A DNA stretch of 64,000 nt from Euptelea pleiosperma (GCA_035048495.1 CM068548.1:9227464-9291463), one strand, 5' to 3'. Shown: positions 45,724-56,975, counted from the first letter of the stretch. Made by a program: numbers and translations. Notes: generated by a model not told the origin, from the letters alone.

Positions 45724-46173
45724 ATGGCGCCGAAGACTGAAGATGTAGGAAAAGGTAAAGGTGTCCTCGTATCTGGAGAGAAATCTGGAGAGAAATCTGA
45801 AGAACAATCTGTTGCCATACCACAACCAACCTCTATCAGTCAATGGAAAATAAGAAAAGTTCTAACCAAAACCGACCTTGATTCCAAAATCGGTTTTCAA
45901 CGGGAACACATCCACTATCTTCTCCAAGCATGGCCAGAATTTAACAAAATAATAGAAAAGTATGGGCAGGCAGAAGTTGCATTATTTGATCTTGACGAGA
46001 ACAGTAAATGCTATAACTTAATCTTCAAGAAGTATGCCCGGGGTGTGTATGGTATACTTTGGACATCATTCCTCAATGAGAAAGAGAAGAAATATAAAGT
46101 TGGAGATGAGATTGGAATGTACTATGAATCCAAGGTTGCAGCGCTTTCCATTAAATTGTTGTATCCAAAATGA
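45724..46173 (+). CDS. B3/DUF313-like DNA-binding domain protein, copy B
   Basis: Intronless, 149 residues. The N-terminal tail is shorter than in copy A (GEKSGEKSEEQS only) and followed by VAIPQPTSISQ. The B3-like domain starts at about residue 41: WKIRKVLTKTDLDSKIGF, then EVALFDLDENSK, YGILWTSFL and KVGDEIGMYYESK. The GDEIG block and WxxF are intact. The 5' flank, TATA position and initiation context (TTCAATGGCGCC) match copy A. The downstream AATAAA of copy A reads AATATT here, so polyadenylation may use the later AATAAA near 46380. Open and apparently functional. Confidence 0.7.
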   Translation: MAPKTEDVGKGKGVLVSGEKSGEKSEEQSVAIPQPTSISQWKIRKVLTKTDLDSKIGFQREHIHYLLQAWPEFNKIIEKYGQAEVALFDLDENSKCYNLIFKKYARGVYGILWTSFLNEKEKKYKVGDEIGMYYESKVAALSIKLLYPK

Positions 46174-46902
46174 GATAACTGAGAAATATCATCTCATCTA
46201 TTCTCCTTAATAACTTGTTGCTCGATGCAGCAGATATTGGGTCATATTCGGAATTAGAACTATAAGTATGATTTACGCATTAGTAGGAAAGTAGGATTAT
46301 AAATGAGTACGACCGACTTGAAGTAGGAAAGTAGCATGTTTTGATCAGAAAATATTGATGGATGTCTTCTGAATTACAATAAAATGATGTGTTTTCGGAG
46401 TATGAAATCAAATTATGTTCATTTATGAATGAATAGAATTACTTTACCATTTATGGGAGTTTGTAATTTGTGCGTTTAAATTTCTAAGTTGTGCCAGAAG
46501 GGTTCTATGGATGGTGAGGTCCATAGGTTGACACCATTGTATTGTAGAATTCATTTCCACGATTTTTAGTCTTTTTCCTACAATACATCTCCCTTTCCAA
46601 ACGATAGGTCTCTTCAATGGGCTTTCTTTACTGTTTGAGAGAGAGAGAGGTAATATTGCTTATTTTTCTGTAATTTTCTAAATAAAGGATCAATAGTTTC
46701 GTCCTTTTATCATTTTAGAAACTTTGTAAGCTTTTTTGAATTATTACCCTGGCTAGATCACTTAGGGGTCTGTTTGGGGTGGAAAAAGAAGAGGTATGCA
46801 AGTTAACTAAATTAAACATTATTTCTTATTTTTATTATTTTAGTAACCTTCCAAACTATTCTTTGCATTGGGTCGGGCTCCGTTGACTGATATAAAATGA
46901 TA
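46174..46902. other. 3' flank of module B
   Basis: Shares CACGATTTT- and TAACTTGTTGCTCG-type sequence with copies A and C, and a GA run at 46636-46650. No gene. Confidence 0.4.
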
Positions 46903-47707
46903 GGGACATAATATAAGCCAGGTGGCACACTGTTACAGGACTCTGACTGTACGGATGTTTGTCCTGTCCCATTGTAGACCTACAAACCATGGTTTTAAAT
47001 GGCCGTTTAAACGGTAACTCCCCAAGCCCGTTTCCGTTTAAATCGTTTAAACCTGTTTTATTGGTTTTGAAAAAAATGGCCGTTTTTTTGTTTTAACGGC
47101 CGTTAAAATCGTTTAAATGGCTGTTAAAATCGTTTAAACAGCCGTTTAATTTTGAAAAATTTTGTGAAAAAAACGGCCGTTAAAACCGTTTAATTCCGTT
47201 AAAATCAGTTTAATTTCCGTTAAAATCCGTTTAAATCTGTTAAATTCTATTTTTTTTTTAATTTTCAAATTTCAAAATTTGAATTTCAGAGCCACTTTTT
47301 CCATTTTTTTCCGTTAAAATTGTTAAAACCATTAAAATTCCGTTTAATTCCGTTTTTTTTTCCATTTTTGCCCCTGACAGTTTCAATCCATTTTAACGGC
47401 CGTTTAAACGGTTTAAACGGTAACGCCCCCAGTCCGTTTAACTGTTAAAACGGCCTCCTTTAAACCTCGCTACAAACCAAAAATCAGCCTGATTAGTGAT
47501 TTATAAGTGTTGCATCTTTGTACCTCAAATACTACTCAAATTATCACAGTTGAGATCAGCCCATGAAAATAAGTCCAATACAAAGCCTATAAATCACTAA
47601 TCAGGCTGATTTTTGGTTTGTAGGTCCACCATGGGATAGGACAAACATCCATGCGGTCAGAATCCTGTAACAGTGTGCCACGTGGCTTATATTGTGTCCC
47701 TTTCATT
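46903..47707. mobile_element. G-box foldback MITE interrupted by a nested element
   Basis: Outer ends AGGGACATAATATAAGCC and GGCTTATATTGTGTCCC are inverted. The arm is broken at CTACAAACC by the 481-bp element at 46989-47469 and resumes with AAAAATCAGCCTG. Confidence 0.8.
46989..47469. mobile_element. CCGTTTAAACGG foldback element with perfect 9-bp TSD
   Basis: Flanked by CTACAAACC at 46980-46988 and 47470-47478. Starts ATGGTTTTAAATGGCCG and ends GGCCTCCTTTAAACCTCG. The interior is a dense array of GTTTAAACGG, CCGTTAAAA and their complements. The 9-bp duplication suggests Mutator-like mobilisation. Confidence 0.88.
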
Positions 47708-47888
47708 TTATCTCTCATTTTAGATCTGTCAAGGGAGCCCGACCCTTTTGCATTTAGTAACCCATTTTTTTACGTTTTTGTCCCTGTGCGTTACAATTCG
47801 TAGTAACGGCCGTCGCAACGGAAAAATGGTAACGCTCCCAGTCCGTTATGCGGTTATAACTATTGGCTAAGGTCGAGCGAAACCCACA

Positions 47889-48295
47889 TGTTGTTAACAG
47901 TTTCAGTCCAATCAAGGAGAATTAAGTTGGTCCCACCTCCACTAGAGACGCTAGTTTTTTAAAATACCCAAAACACCCAAAGGTGGCCCTGCCATCCGAT
48001 TCAAGCATATTTTTTGGGTATTACATCAAACGGATAGAATTCGCCAATCAATATATTTTTGGTGTTTATATCCACCAATGGGTGGACTGAACATCAAAGC
48101 GGTCAATGGGCCCAAAAAATACGTTAGGTAGGGCTATAGATCGACTGGAGCAAATCACCTAAGGAGAAACGTGGCAAATACTTAGAGAACATTGATCGTA
48201 TGGATGTTTGGCCCATCCCTAGGTAGACCTATGTACCAAAATTCATCTTGATTAGTAATTAATTAATTAAAAATTAAAATTGATTTGTACTTTTA
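47889..48295. repeat. Segmental duplicate of 58794-59198
   Basis: Shared landmarks: CAGTCCAATCAAGGAGAA, AGACGCTAGTTTTT, AAAGGTGGCCCTGCCAT, ATACGTTAGGTAG, GATCGACTGGAGCAAATCAC and TAATTAATTAATTAAAAATT. Confidence 0.75.
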
Positions 48296-48587
48296 AGGTA
48301 CAATTTTGGCCAATAATAAAAGGACATCACTGTGCAGCATGGACGTTGTGCCGAATCCGGATCATGGGACTATTTTTTGTCTAACAAAAATAAATTTCGT
48401 GTTCAAAACTAAATAATGCGAGTATAATTCGAAAAAGTTCGTTAATTATTCGAGATTAATGCGACGGAAAATTTCTTAAACGAAAAAAGATTTAATTGTA
48501 TTTACCAAAACAAAAAAAAACTTTCTGACATTTACAAAGAAAGTAACTAAACTCCCTTTGAAAGGGCATCTCTCCCCGATAAACATG

Positions 48588-50301
48588 TGGCACACTCCTG
48601 AGATTACCTGCACCAAAAAATCAGCCTGATTGATATTTTCTAGCGGTTGGATTTGAGCAGTACTTTTTCTTCAACATGGGCGTTCAATAAATCCACATAG
48701 GATGAAAACAATTTAAAATATTCAAATCCAACGGCTACAGATCACCAATCAGGCTGAATTTTGGTGTGTAGAGCCAACCAAACATGGGGTCAGTGGCCAC
48801 GTTGGTATACTGGATAGACACCATTTGTGATGGACAAATCTAGTCTGCAACCATTTGCAGACTTAAAAGTATTTAAACATTGTCAGTACGGTTGGATGTC
48901 CCTTGAAAAATGTGCTATTTCAATGTTTTTAGAAAAAAAATATTTTATAAATTAAAAACACGTTTTTCAATGAGCATTCAATGGTTGATACAATGTTTGC
49001 ATACTTTTTAAGTCTGCAAATGGTTGTAGAATAAATTTGTCCATTTGTGATTGGGTTCACGTGAAACCAAGTGATTTGCTGTGCCCGGGCCCTTCAAAGT
49101 TTGAAGTCTCCGATCCCATTCCAAAATACCACGTGTAGCACTCTTTTGGGCCCACTAACCTTAACCGGATGTTTGCCCACCACTTCGTGGACCTGCACAC
49201 CAAAATTCAGCTTGAAGTCTCCCCTCGCTAAATCCAATGGATATAAATCACCCACCCCTATTAAAATGCTGATTTTCGGTGTGTAGATGCACCACACACC
49301 AAGAGGTGAAACAAACACGCATAGTGTTGTGGGCCCAAAAGAATGTTCCACGTGGCATATTTTTGAAGGTGACATCAAAGTCAGGCTCGATCTTGGATGG
49401 TGCGTGGTGGGAAGAGAGCAAATGTTACTCATCAGATGGTGGGGGTCCCACAGTCTCGTTTTTCTGCTTTTATAAATTAACTGTGTCACATTGAGTTTTT
49501 TTTTTTTTTTAGCTAATTAAAATTTTCATTAAAGAGAAGAAAACCAGGGTACTGTCACATGGAGTGTCGTTGGAGAGAGAGAGAGAGAGGTAATATTGCC
49601 TATTTTCTGTAATTTTCTAAATAAATTGATCATTTCTTCCTTTTATCATTTTAGAAACTTTCTAAGCTTTTTGAGAAAATTTTTGATCCCGTGTTTTTTC
49701 TTTCTAAGCTAATTCTTTCTTATTCCTTTTTCGTCCACCTTCTTCGTCAAACGAGGCTTGTGAGAAAAAAAAAATTTACGAGGACATCTACAAATGGCAT
49801 GTTGGTGCATTTCGTGTTCTTCCTATCTCTGTATATGACCCCTCAAAAAAATGGAAAATCCAACAAACAAATCAGTGTAAATACATCATAAGCGTGAAAA
49901 AAACCTGGCGCTGAACATATTGTCCGAGGATGCCATGGATCAAAAAACACGAGATCAAAAATCTTCTCTATTTAATGTGGGGTGGAAAAAGAAGAAGTAT
50001 GCAACTTTACTAAATTAAACATTATTTCTAAAGTTTACTAAAGTAAAAAATCTTAGAAATTAAATTAAAGACTATTGGAATGTAAGCATCAATATACGTA
50101 GAGAAAGTCATTTAATGTCATGGATCCCGAAAATAAAAATAAAAAAAGAAACTAAGTTGCGTTTTCTTTTTTATTTTTAGTAGTTTTTTTTTATATTTAG
50201 AAGAGAAATTATTTCCATGATTTTGGGAACAAAATCTTAGAAATCATATTCATGATTTTGTTTAAAACTTTCCAACTTCAAATATGTCGACATTATCACC
50301 T
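48588..50301 (+). repeat. Conserved upstream flank of B3 module C
   Basis: Parallels modules A and B (CATGTGGCACACTCC, GTGCCCGGG, CACTTCGTGGACCTGCACAC). Contains GA repeats at 49575-49589. No independent gene. Confidence 0.7.
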
Positions 50302-50308
50302 TATAAAT
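50302..50308 (+). promoter_or_regulatory. TATA box of B3 copy C
   Basis: TATAAAT 71 bp before the ATG in the shared block. Confidence 0.75.
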
Positions 50309-50372
50309 ACAATATAATTCCTCAGTTACAATTACACGTTTTCACAATACTATTTTTTCGTTTTGAAATTCA

Positions 50373-50759
50373 ATGACGACGAAGAAAGAGGAGGTAACGA
50401 GTGGCCAATGCTCTAAGGATCCATGGATATTTAAAAAAATTCTATCCACAGCTGACATTGAAGTCCAATTACATTTTCAGAATGAAGAAGTCTACTCTCT
50501 TTACAAGGTATGGCCAACAACCATAACCTATGCTCTAGAAAAACATTTGGAGGCAGAAATTACATTAGTGGATAACAACGATGGTAGAAGTTGTCAAATA
50601 CTCTTCAAGTATGTCAATGGCGTGTTTATTCTACCTTGGAAAGTATTCATCAATCAAAGGAGAAATAAATTTAAACTTGGAGATGAGATTGGATTGAATT
50701 GGAATTCGAAATTTCAAGTGCTAAGCTTTTCTTTGTTGAATTCAGTTTCTGTTGTCTGA
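50373..50759 (+). CDS. B3/DUF313-like DNA-binding domain protein, copy C
   Basis: Intronless, 128 residues. Lacks the EKS repeat tail: only about 17 residues (MTTKKEEVTSG...) precede the domain. Domain: WIFKKILSTADIEVQLHF, EAEITLVDNNDG, FILPWKVFINQ, KLGDEIGLNWNSK and FSLLNSV. The GDEIGxxW block is the best match in the array to the usual family form. The start context TTCAATGACG, the TATA position and the downstream AATAAA are conserved. Diverged from A and B in the loop after residue 30; copy E is closest to this copy at its C-terminus (FSLLNSV). Confidence 0.7.
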   Translation: MTTKKEEVTSGQCSKDPWIFKKILSTADIEVQLHFQNEEVYSLYKVWPTTITYALEKHLEAEITLVDNNDGRSCQILFKYVNGVFILPWKVFINQRRNKFKLGDEIGLNWNSKFQVLSFSLLNSVSVV

Positions 50760-51543
50760 GAAATATCACCTAATCTATTCTCGTTTAATAACTTGTTGCT
50801 CGTTGCATCAGATATTGGGTTATATTAGTAGGAAAGTAGGGTTATAAATGGGTAACACCCAATTGGAGCAGGGAAAGGTAGCATGTTTTGATTAGAAAAT
50901 AAAGATGAATGTCTTCTGAATTATAATAAAATGATGTGTTATTGAAACATGAAGTCAAATTATGTTCGTTTATGATCGAATGCATGGAATCACGTAAATA
51001 TATTGTGGATGATGCCTTTTTCTCGCCATTGATTCGGATGAATTTATATTTTGGTGTAGATATTCAATGTTACTATTGTGTTTGGACTGTCAATGGATCT
51101 AGGACTGGATCCAGAACTGATTCAATATTGTTTACCCAAGCATAGTTCTCAGATTTAGATCTGATCCAGATATAATTCAAATAAATCTTGTAATCCAATG
51201 TGTATCGTGTTGGTATGCACCAAAATTTTGACGACTAACAGAGACCGTTAAGAAGTTGAGGTGGCCAAAAATCTGATTTTATAAACGTAATCCTAATATC
51301 TAAATAGAAGTGATGAGTGGGTTCTAGCTATGAAAACTGGATGCTATTACCATACACCACGTGGCTAATTGTTGGGTCTTTTATATTGGGCCCATTAACT
51401 CTTATATTTGGTTCAACTCGAGCCGAGCTATTTACCTTTAATGCTATTGCCTGTCATCCAATCAACAGCTCCTTTTTAAACAACTTTTTTTCAACCTAAG
51501 CACGACCTAATAAAGAAACCTTTGCTTTCGAAAATAACAAAAA
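50760..51543. other. 3' flank of module C
   Basis: Contains TAATAACTTGTTGCTCG shared with A and B and ATTTGGATG-like sequence shared with D and E. No gene. Confidence 0.4.
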
Positions 51544-51910
51544 GGGATCAGGGGACAACCATTTTTGACAACCATTTTAGTGGACCCACATAGAAGATGA
51601 ATCAAGGGCTGAATTTTGGTGAGGATGATCTCCCCACCATATAGATCACCCCAACAAAAATACAGCCCATTCTGAAATTTCTAACCCCATCAAATGTTGT
51701 TTTCAAGTTACAAAAAAAAAATAGACGGTCCATAATTCTTCAAATTCTACACCAGTCTACGAATGTCGGATATGATTTGAATTTTTGTGAGGATGATCTC
51801 CTCACCATAGAGATCATCCTCACCAAAAATCAGCCATTGATTCATCTTCTATGTGGGTCCACGAAATGGTTATCAAAAATAGTTGTCAAAAATGGTTGTC
51901 CCCCAATCCC
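51544..51910. mobile_element. TIR element GGGATCAGGGGACAACC (367 bp)
   Basis: Ends GGGATCAGGGGACAACCATT and AATGGTTGTCCCCCAATCCC are inverted. The interior carries GAGGATGATCTC/GAGATCATCCTC hairpins. Fragments of the same element lie at 55531-55580 and 36820-36870. No TSD recognised. Confidence 0.65.
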
Positions 51911-52447
51911 GACCCAAACAAAAAAAGATTAAAAAGAACAAGAAACCTTAACTTCGTCTCTCTCTCTCAAACCAAAACCCTCTTATCCAAAAAATCCAAT
52001 GGCCAAAAATCATAGTTTACCATAAAAAAAATTTCAAATCCAATGGCCAGAAATCATCCCATTAAATTGTCAAAATCCAATGCCTAGACTACGAAGCACC
52101 TCTTAGAGACCACTGAGTACTAGTCGTATGGGCGTTTAGTCCATAGGTGGGACCTACATAACAAACGTCAGCCTGATTAGTGATTTCAAAGTTCAAACCT
52201 TTGGATCCTTGTACCCCAAATAATGCTCAAATTGCACGGTTAAAATTCAATCGTTTTAATCCAACACTTGTAAATCACTAATCAGGCTAATTTTTTGTTT
52301 GTAGGTCCACCAAGGGTTGCGTCAAAACATCCAACGGTCAACAAACTCTAAGAGTGTGTAGGTCGACCAAGGGTTGGGCCAAAACATCCATTCGGTCAGC
52401 AATCTTTAAGAGTGTACCACGTTGCTGTGGTCAAGGATGTTTGGACC

Positions 52448-52807
52448 AAGGTTTAAAGGAGGGCGTTTTAACGCTTTAAAGGACTCGAGGCGTTTCGTTA
52501 AAACGGATTGAAACGCCAGGGTCAAAAATGGAAAAAAATTGGGAAATTTGAATTTAACGGATTTTAACGGAAAAAATGGGGCTGAAATTCAAATTTTGAA
52601 ATTTTCAAAAAAAAAAAAATACTGAATTTAACTGTCGTTTGTTTTCACAAAAATTTTCAGAATTTAACGGCTGTTAAAACGATTTTAAGGGCCATTAAAA
52701 CAGAAAGAAAATGGCCGTTAAATTAAAAGCGTCAAAATGTGTTTAAACAGTTTTAACAGAAATGGGCTTGGGGCATTACCGTTTAAACGGCCGTTTTTAA
52801 AACCATG
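52448..52807. mobile_element. CCGTTTAAACGG foldback element, younger than the block duplication
   Basis: Flanked by GTTTGGACC (52439-52447) and GTTTGAACC (52808-52816), an 8/9 duplication. The paralogous place near 37430 reads ATGTTTGAAGCCATCAATAG without the element, giving an empty site. Confidence 0.8.
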
Positions 52808-53216
52808 GTTTGAACCGTCAATAGGTGAACCTGCAAACCAAAGTCCATCCTGATTGTTGGTTTCAAGGGATTGAATCTAAGAATGCAAGGATCACCAATC
52901 AGGTTGATTTTTGGTCTGCAGGTCCAACTATGGATGGTTCAAACATCCGTACGGTCATTGATATCTAAGAATGTGCCACGTGGTATTTTAGTGCAGTCCG
53001 AATGCCTGGATCAACGTGATTGATGGTTTATAACTGTTAGATTTTAGTCTTTTTAATGGGTTGATTTTCATCCGTGGGATTCAAGCATTATTTTGAGCTA
53101 CACAGATCCAACGACTAGAAATTACCAATCAGTTTGATTTTTGGTCTTTAGGTCAACCTAGTGATGGGCCAAACATCCATACAGTCATTAGTCTCTAAGA
53201 GTACCACGTGGCATTA

Positions 53217-53450
53217 TATAAGGTAGTGGCGGGACGTTGGATCAAATCTTGTTCCGCCATCGCGATCCCATCTCGCCACTGTCGCTCCCACCAACATCCT
53301 CAATCTTCTCTTGTGCTTTCTCTCTCTCCTTCTGCTATTTTAAGTCAAGATTCCACAAGTCCTTAAGATCAACAACGATTAGGCTTCCTCGTCGACAGGC
53401 CCGCCATCAAAGACCGTTGCAAGCAAGTCATGAGACGTTCCCGCCACAAG
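53217..53450 (+). other. Extra GC-richer coding-like segment beside a MITE end
   Basis: Absent from the paralogous block (near 37830). Directly after a G-box (TACCACGTGGC) it has TATATAAGG, a CT-rich stretch and an open frame of 73 codons from 53237 (reads RHRDPISPLSLPPTSS near the start). No protein family recognised; possibly a captured gene fragment. Confidence 0.4.
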
Positions 53451-53683
53451 AGGTTTAACAATTGTATTAAAGTTTTTTTTTTCTTGGTAAGAAAGCATGT
53501 TTTTTTTGGGTAAGAGAGGAATGAGATTGGACCAACCACGTTGATTTTTGTAGTGTAGGTACACCAACCAAGATGTTATCCATACTTTCATATAGTCAGT
53601 GGGCCCAAAGGATCCAAAGGAGTTTGACACGTGGATGTTGAGGGGCTTTTGCATCAAACGGCTCAATATCAGCTCCTTAAATA

Positions 53684-54200
53684 TAGGCCATCAACGGATA
53701 CTATTTGGATCGAATACAAGCATATCCGAATTCGAAGTTGAAAACAAAATCCGATATCCGACGGATATTCTAAATCAATCTTCGAATTCAAATCCGATTA
53801 GCTTATCGAACATTCGATAATATCTGATCCGAACATCAGATCTATAAAATATATTATTATATTTACATAATAATAAATATATAAAATAATTATAAATATT
53901 ATATTTATGTATAATAAATATTATTATTATTAGAATAAATGTTATTATTATTATAATAAATATTATTTAATATGATAAATTTAATATAATCTATTTATAA
54001 ATATAATTATTAAATAATATATCGGATTGGATATCATCGAATCAAATATATCAATATCCGAATCCGTATCTAAAAACTATTAAAATATTAAAAAGATATT
54101 TGAATCCGAATCCGATATAAAAAATTTTCGGATAATATCTGATTTTTCAAATACGGATTCGAATCGAATTCAAATTTTCGACTATCCATTGACAGCCCTA
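53684..54200. mobile_element. hAT-type AT-rich MITE in the upstream flank of copy D
   Basis: Starts TAGGCCATCAACGGATA and ends ATCCATTGACAGCCCTA; flanked by CTTAAATA and CTTAAAAA (7/8). The matching place upstream of copy A reads GTCCTTAAAAAGAAATG, an empty site. Made largely of TATTATTATAATAAAT and CCGAATCCG words. Confidence 0.8.
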
Positions 54201-54552
54201 CTTAAAAAGAAAAAGAAAAAGTCAAAAATTCTAGAAATCTAATCCAAGACTATTAGAATGGAAATATCCATACGAGTATAGAAAGACATTTAACGTCTTT
54301 AATGCCCATAGATCCAGAAGATAAAAATAAATAAATAAACTAAGTTGTGTTTTCTTTTTATTTTTAGTAGTTAAAAAAATTCAAATATCTTAGAAATCTA
54401 ATCAAAGACTATTTCAATGGTAGAATTCATTTCCACGATTTTGCTTTAAACTTTACATCTTCATTTATGCCATCATCTCTTCATAAATACAATCTCATTT
54501 CTTTGTTAGAATTACACACTTTTGCAATACTATTCTTTTGTTTTGAAATTCA

Positions 54553-55041
54553 ATGGCGACGAAGAAGGAATAGATAGCGAAAGGTAAACGCCCCCTCATA
54601 TCTGAAGAAGAAGAAGTAGTGAAAGGTCAACGTCTCTCCCACCAGGTGTTAGAGATAAGAGATAACAATCCTGCCCTACCACGACACCCTTTCCATCCAT
54701 GGATGATCAGAAAAGTTCTATCCCGATATGACATTGAAGGCAGATTTTATTTTTTGAACAAACACATCGATTATCTTTACGAGGTGTTGCCAGTAAACAT
54801 GTCTGATATTATGAAAAAACACGGGGTGATAGAAATTCCTTTATTTGATGTTGACGAGCGTAGAAACATCAACTTAATCTTCGCGAAGTATGCCAATGAC
54901 ATGGTTAGCAATCTACCCTGGAAAAAATTGAACCAACAAAGAAATCATAAATTTAAACGTGGAGATGAGATTGGAATGTATTGGGATGTCAAGATTGGAC
55001 TGTTATGCTTTAAATTGTTGGAAGAAGTTCGCAGTGACTAA
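54553..55041 (+). pseudogene. B3/DUF313-like gene copy D with an early stop codon
   Basis: The ATG in the conserved context TTCAATGGCG is followed by six more codons ending in TAG (54571-54573). Beyond the stop the same frame stays open to 55041. It encodes a full B3-like domain (WMIRKVLSRYDIEGRF, EIPLFDVDERR, LPWKKLNQQ, RGDEIGMYWDVK). The TATA block is mutated from TATAAAT to CATAAAT. An in-frame ATG at 54703 (within WMIRK) could still give a 112-residue protein containing nearly the whole domain, so loss of function is likely but not certain. Confidence 0.65.
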
Positions 55042-56010
55042 GAAATATCACCTAATCTACGTCCTTAATAACTTTCTTACTTATTGTAGCATATATTATT
55101 GGGTAATATTCGAACTTAGAATGATATATATCATGTTTTGATTAGAAAATAAAAATGGATGTCTTCTGATTTATAATAAAATGATGCGTTGTCGAATTAT
55201 GAAATCCAATTATATTCGTTTATGAATGCATGGAATATAATCACGTAAATATTCTGGATGATACCTTTTTCTCACCATTGATTTGGATAAGTTTATATTT
55301 TGACGTAGATATTCAACGTTACTATTAACAATGAATCAAAAGCTCACAATTTTAAAAAAATTATATGAAAAATAAGTTTTTATGACATGTATACATTTGT
55401 ATATTGTTTTGATAGTTACATAAAAAGATTAATTTTTTTTATCATATCCGTCGTGTTGTGAGGAGGGAGAGAGAAATGAGAAAATAGATTTAGTCGGAAT
55501 TGTGTAGAGATTTTAGGAAAAGGTCAGGATCAGGGGACAACCATTTTTGACAACTTTTTTTTACAACCATTTTAGCGGACCCACCAAGGAAAGGCTCCAA
55601 TTACCGCCCTAAAATGAAAGGCTCCCGTTACAAGACACAATATGAACCACGTGGCACACCCTTAGAGGATTCTGACCGTATGGATGTTTAGCCATCCCTA
55701 ACTGGACTTATTTTCATGGGTTGATCTCAACTGTGAGAATCTGAGCAGTATTTGAGATACAAAGATCCAATGCCTAGAAATCACTAATATAGCTGATTTT
55801 TGGTTTGTAGGTCCACCTAGGATTGGCCAAACATCCATACGGTTATAGTGCTCTAAAAGTGTGCCACGTTCATTTTGAGGGCGGTCAATGGAGCTCGACC
55901 CTTTTTGAATTATTACCTTGGCTAGATCACTTAGGATGTTTGGGGTGGAAAAAGAAGAGGTATGCAAGTTTGCTAAATTATACATTATTTCTTCTTTTTT
56001 ATTTTAGTAA
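55042..56010. other. 3' flank of copy D and MITE fragments
   Basis: 55632-55880 is a G-box MITE (CACAATATGAACCACGTGG to GTGTGCCACGTTCATT) with an internal deletion in the left arm. A GGATCAGGGGACAACC fragment is at 55530. No gene. Confidence 0.5.
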
Positions 56011-56019
56011 CCTTTCAAA

Positions 56020-56425
56020 GAGTAAAACTTGTGTCACAAGATGTTGTGACGGAAGCCGGTCTCGGCATTCGATACGAGCCACGTGGCATACTATTAGAGG
56101 ACGATAACTGTATGGATGTTTGGCCAGTCCCTCGATGGAACAGTACACAAAAAACCAGCTTGATTAGTGATTTCTAACCGATTCCATTGAAGTTACTTTC
56201 ACCGGTTGATTTCAACGGTACGAATTTGAGCATTATTGAGCGTTATTTGGGTGCAAAAATCCAAAGGTTGTAAATCATTAATCAGGCTGATTTTTGGTTT
56301 GTAGATCCATTGAGGGACTGGCCAAACATCCATACGGTCAGTGACCTCTGATCGTGTGCCACGTGGCTCTTATTGAGTGCTGTGACCGGCTTCCGTCACA
56401 ACATCTTGTGACACAAGTTTTACTC
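56020..56425. mobile_element. Complete G-box foldback MITE with perfect 9-bp TSD (406 bp)
   Basis: Starts GAGTAAAACTTGTGTCACAA and ends TTGTGACACAAGTTTTACTC. Flanked by CCTTTCAAA at 56011-56019 and 56426-56434. The arms pair for about 180 bp each, including GTGACGGAAGCCGGTC, the G-box ends and the CATCCATACGGTCAG segment. This is the reference copy that defines the element ends. Confidence 0.93.
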
Positions 56426-56975
56426 CCTTTCAAACTATTTTGCATTATTACTTGGTGGAGGTCCCACACCCACGGTCCCACGCACCTCCACTTTTTCGGA
56501 TTTCCCAAAACATTCAATCAGTTCCCAAAACACCCAAAGGTAGCCCTGCTATCTGCATTCGTTTGCATACCCTAATAAGGAAAACTTACTTCTTGTATAC
56601 GGTGAATTACCTTGCATGGGCCCAATGACCACATGGATTTTAACTAGGTAGGGCAATTTGGCGCCCGCGGCCAGTTTAAATCGGTCTAAGCCCGTCCCGG
56701 CCCGATTGTAATCTCGGTCCGAAGAGGCCCATGAAAGAGATAGGTCGGTCCAATATTGCAGCCCGAGCCTGGCCCGTGGCCTCGTCCGAGCCCGGCCCGA
56801 TGTAAAAAAAACTCTTATTGGTTGCATCCTTGAGATGTGTTGTGTTGAAAGACGATTGGTGGGCCAAAATTGATCGCATGTTGTTTCTTGATGATGAGAT
56901 TAACTTAATCATCTTTTATGGTTTTTGATTTGACTGGTGTGGACGTTTAATAGCCATCGATTGCATGTGTGATTG

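Larger units (their letters stand above)
51780..53670. repeat. Duplicated G-box-MITE-rich block (paralog of 36740-38171)
   Basis: Collinear with 36740-38171 except for two insertions: the element at 52448-52807 and a GC-richer segment at about 53217-53450. Confidence 0.7.
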
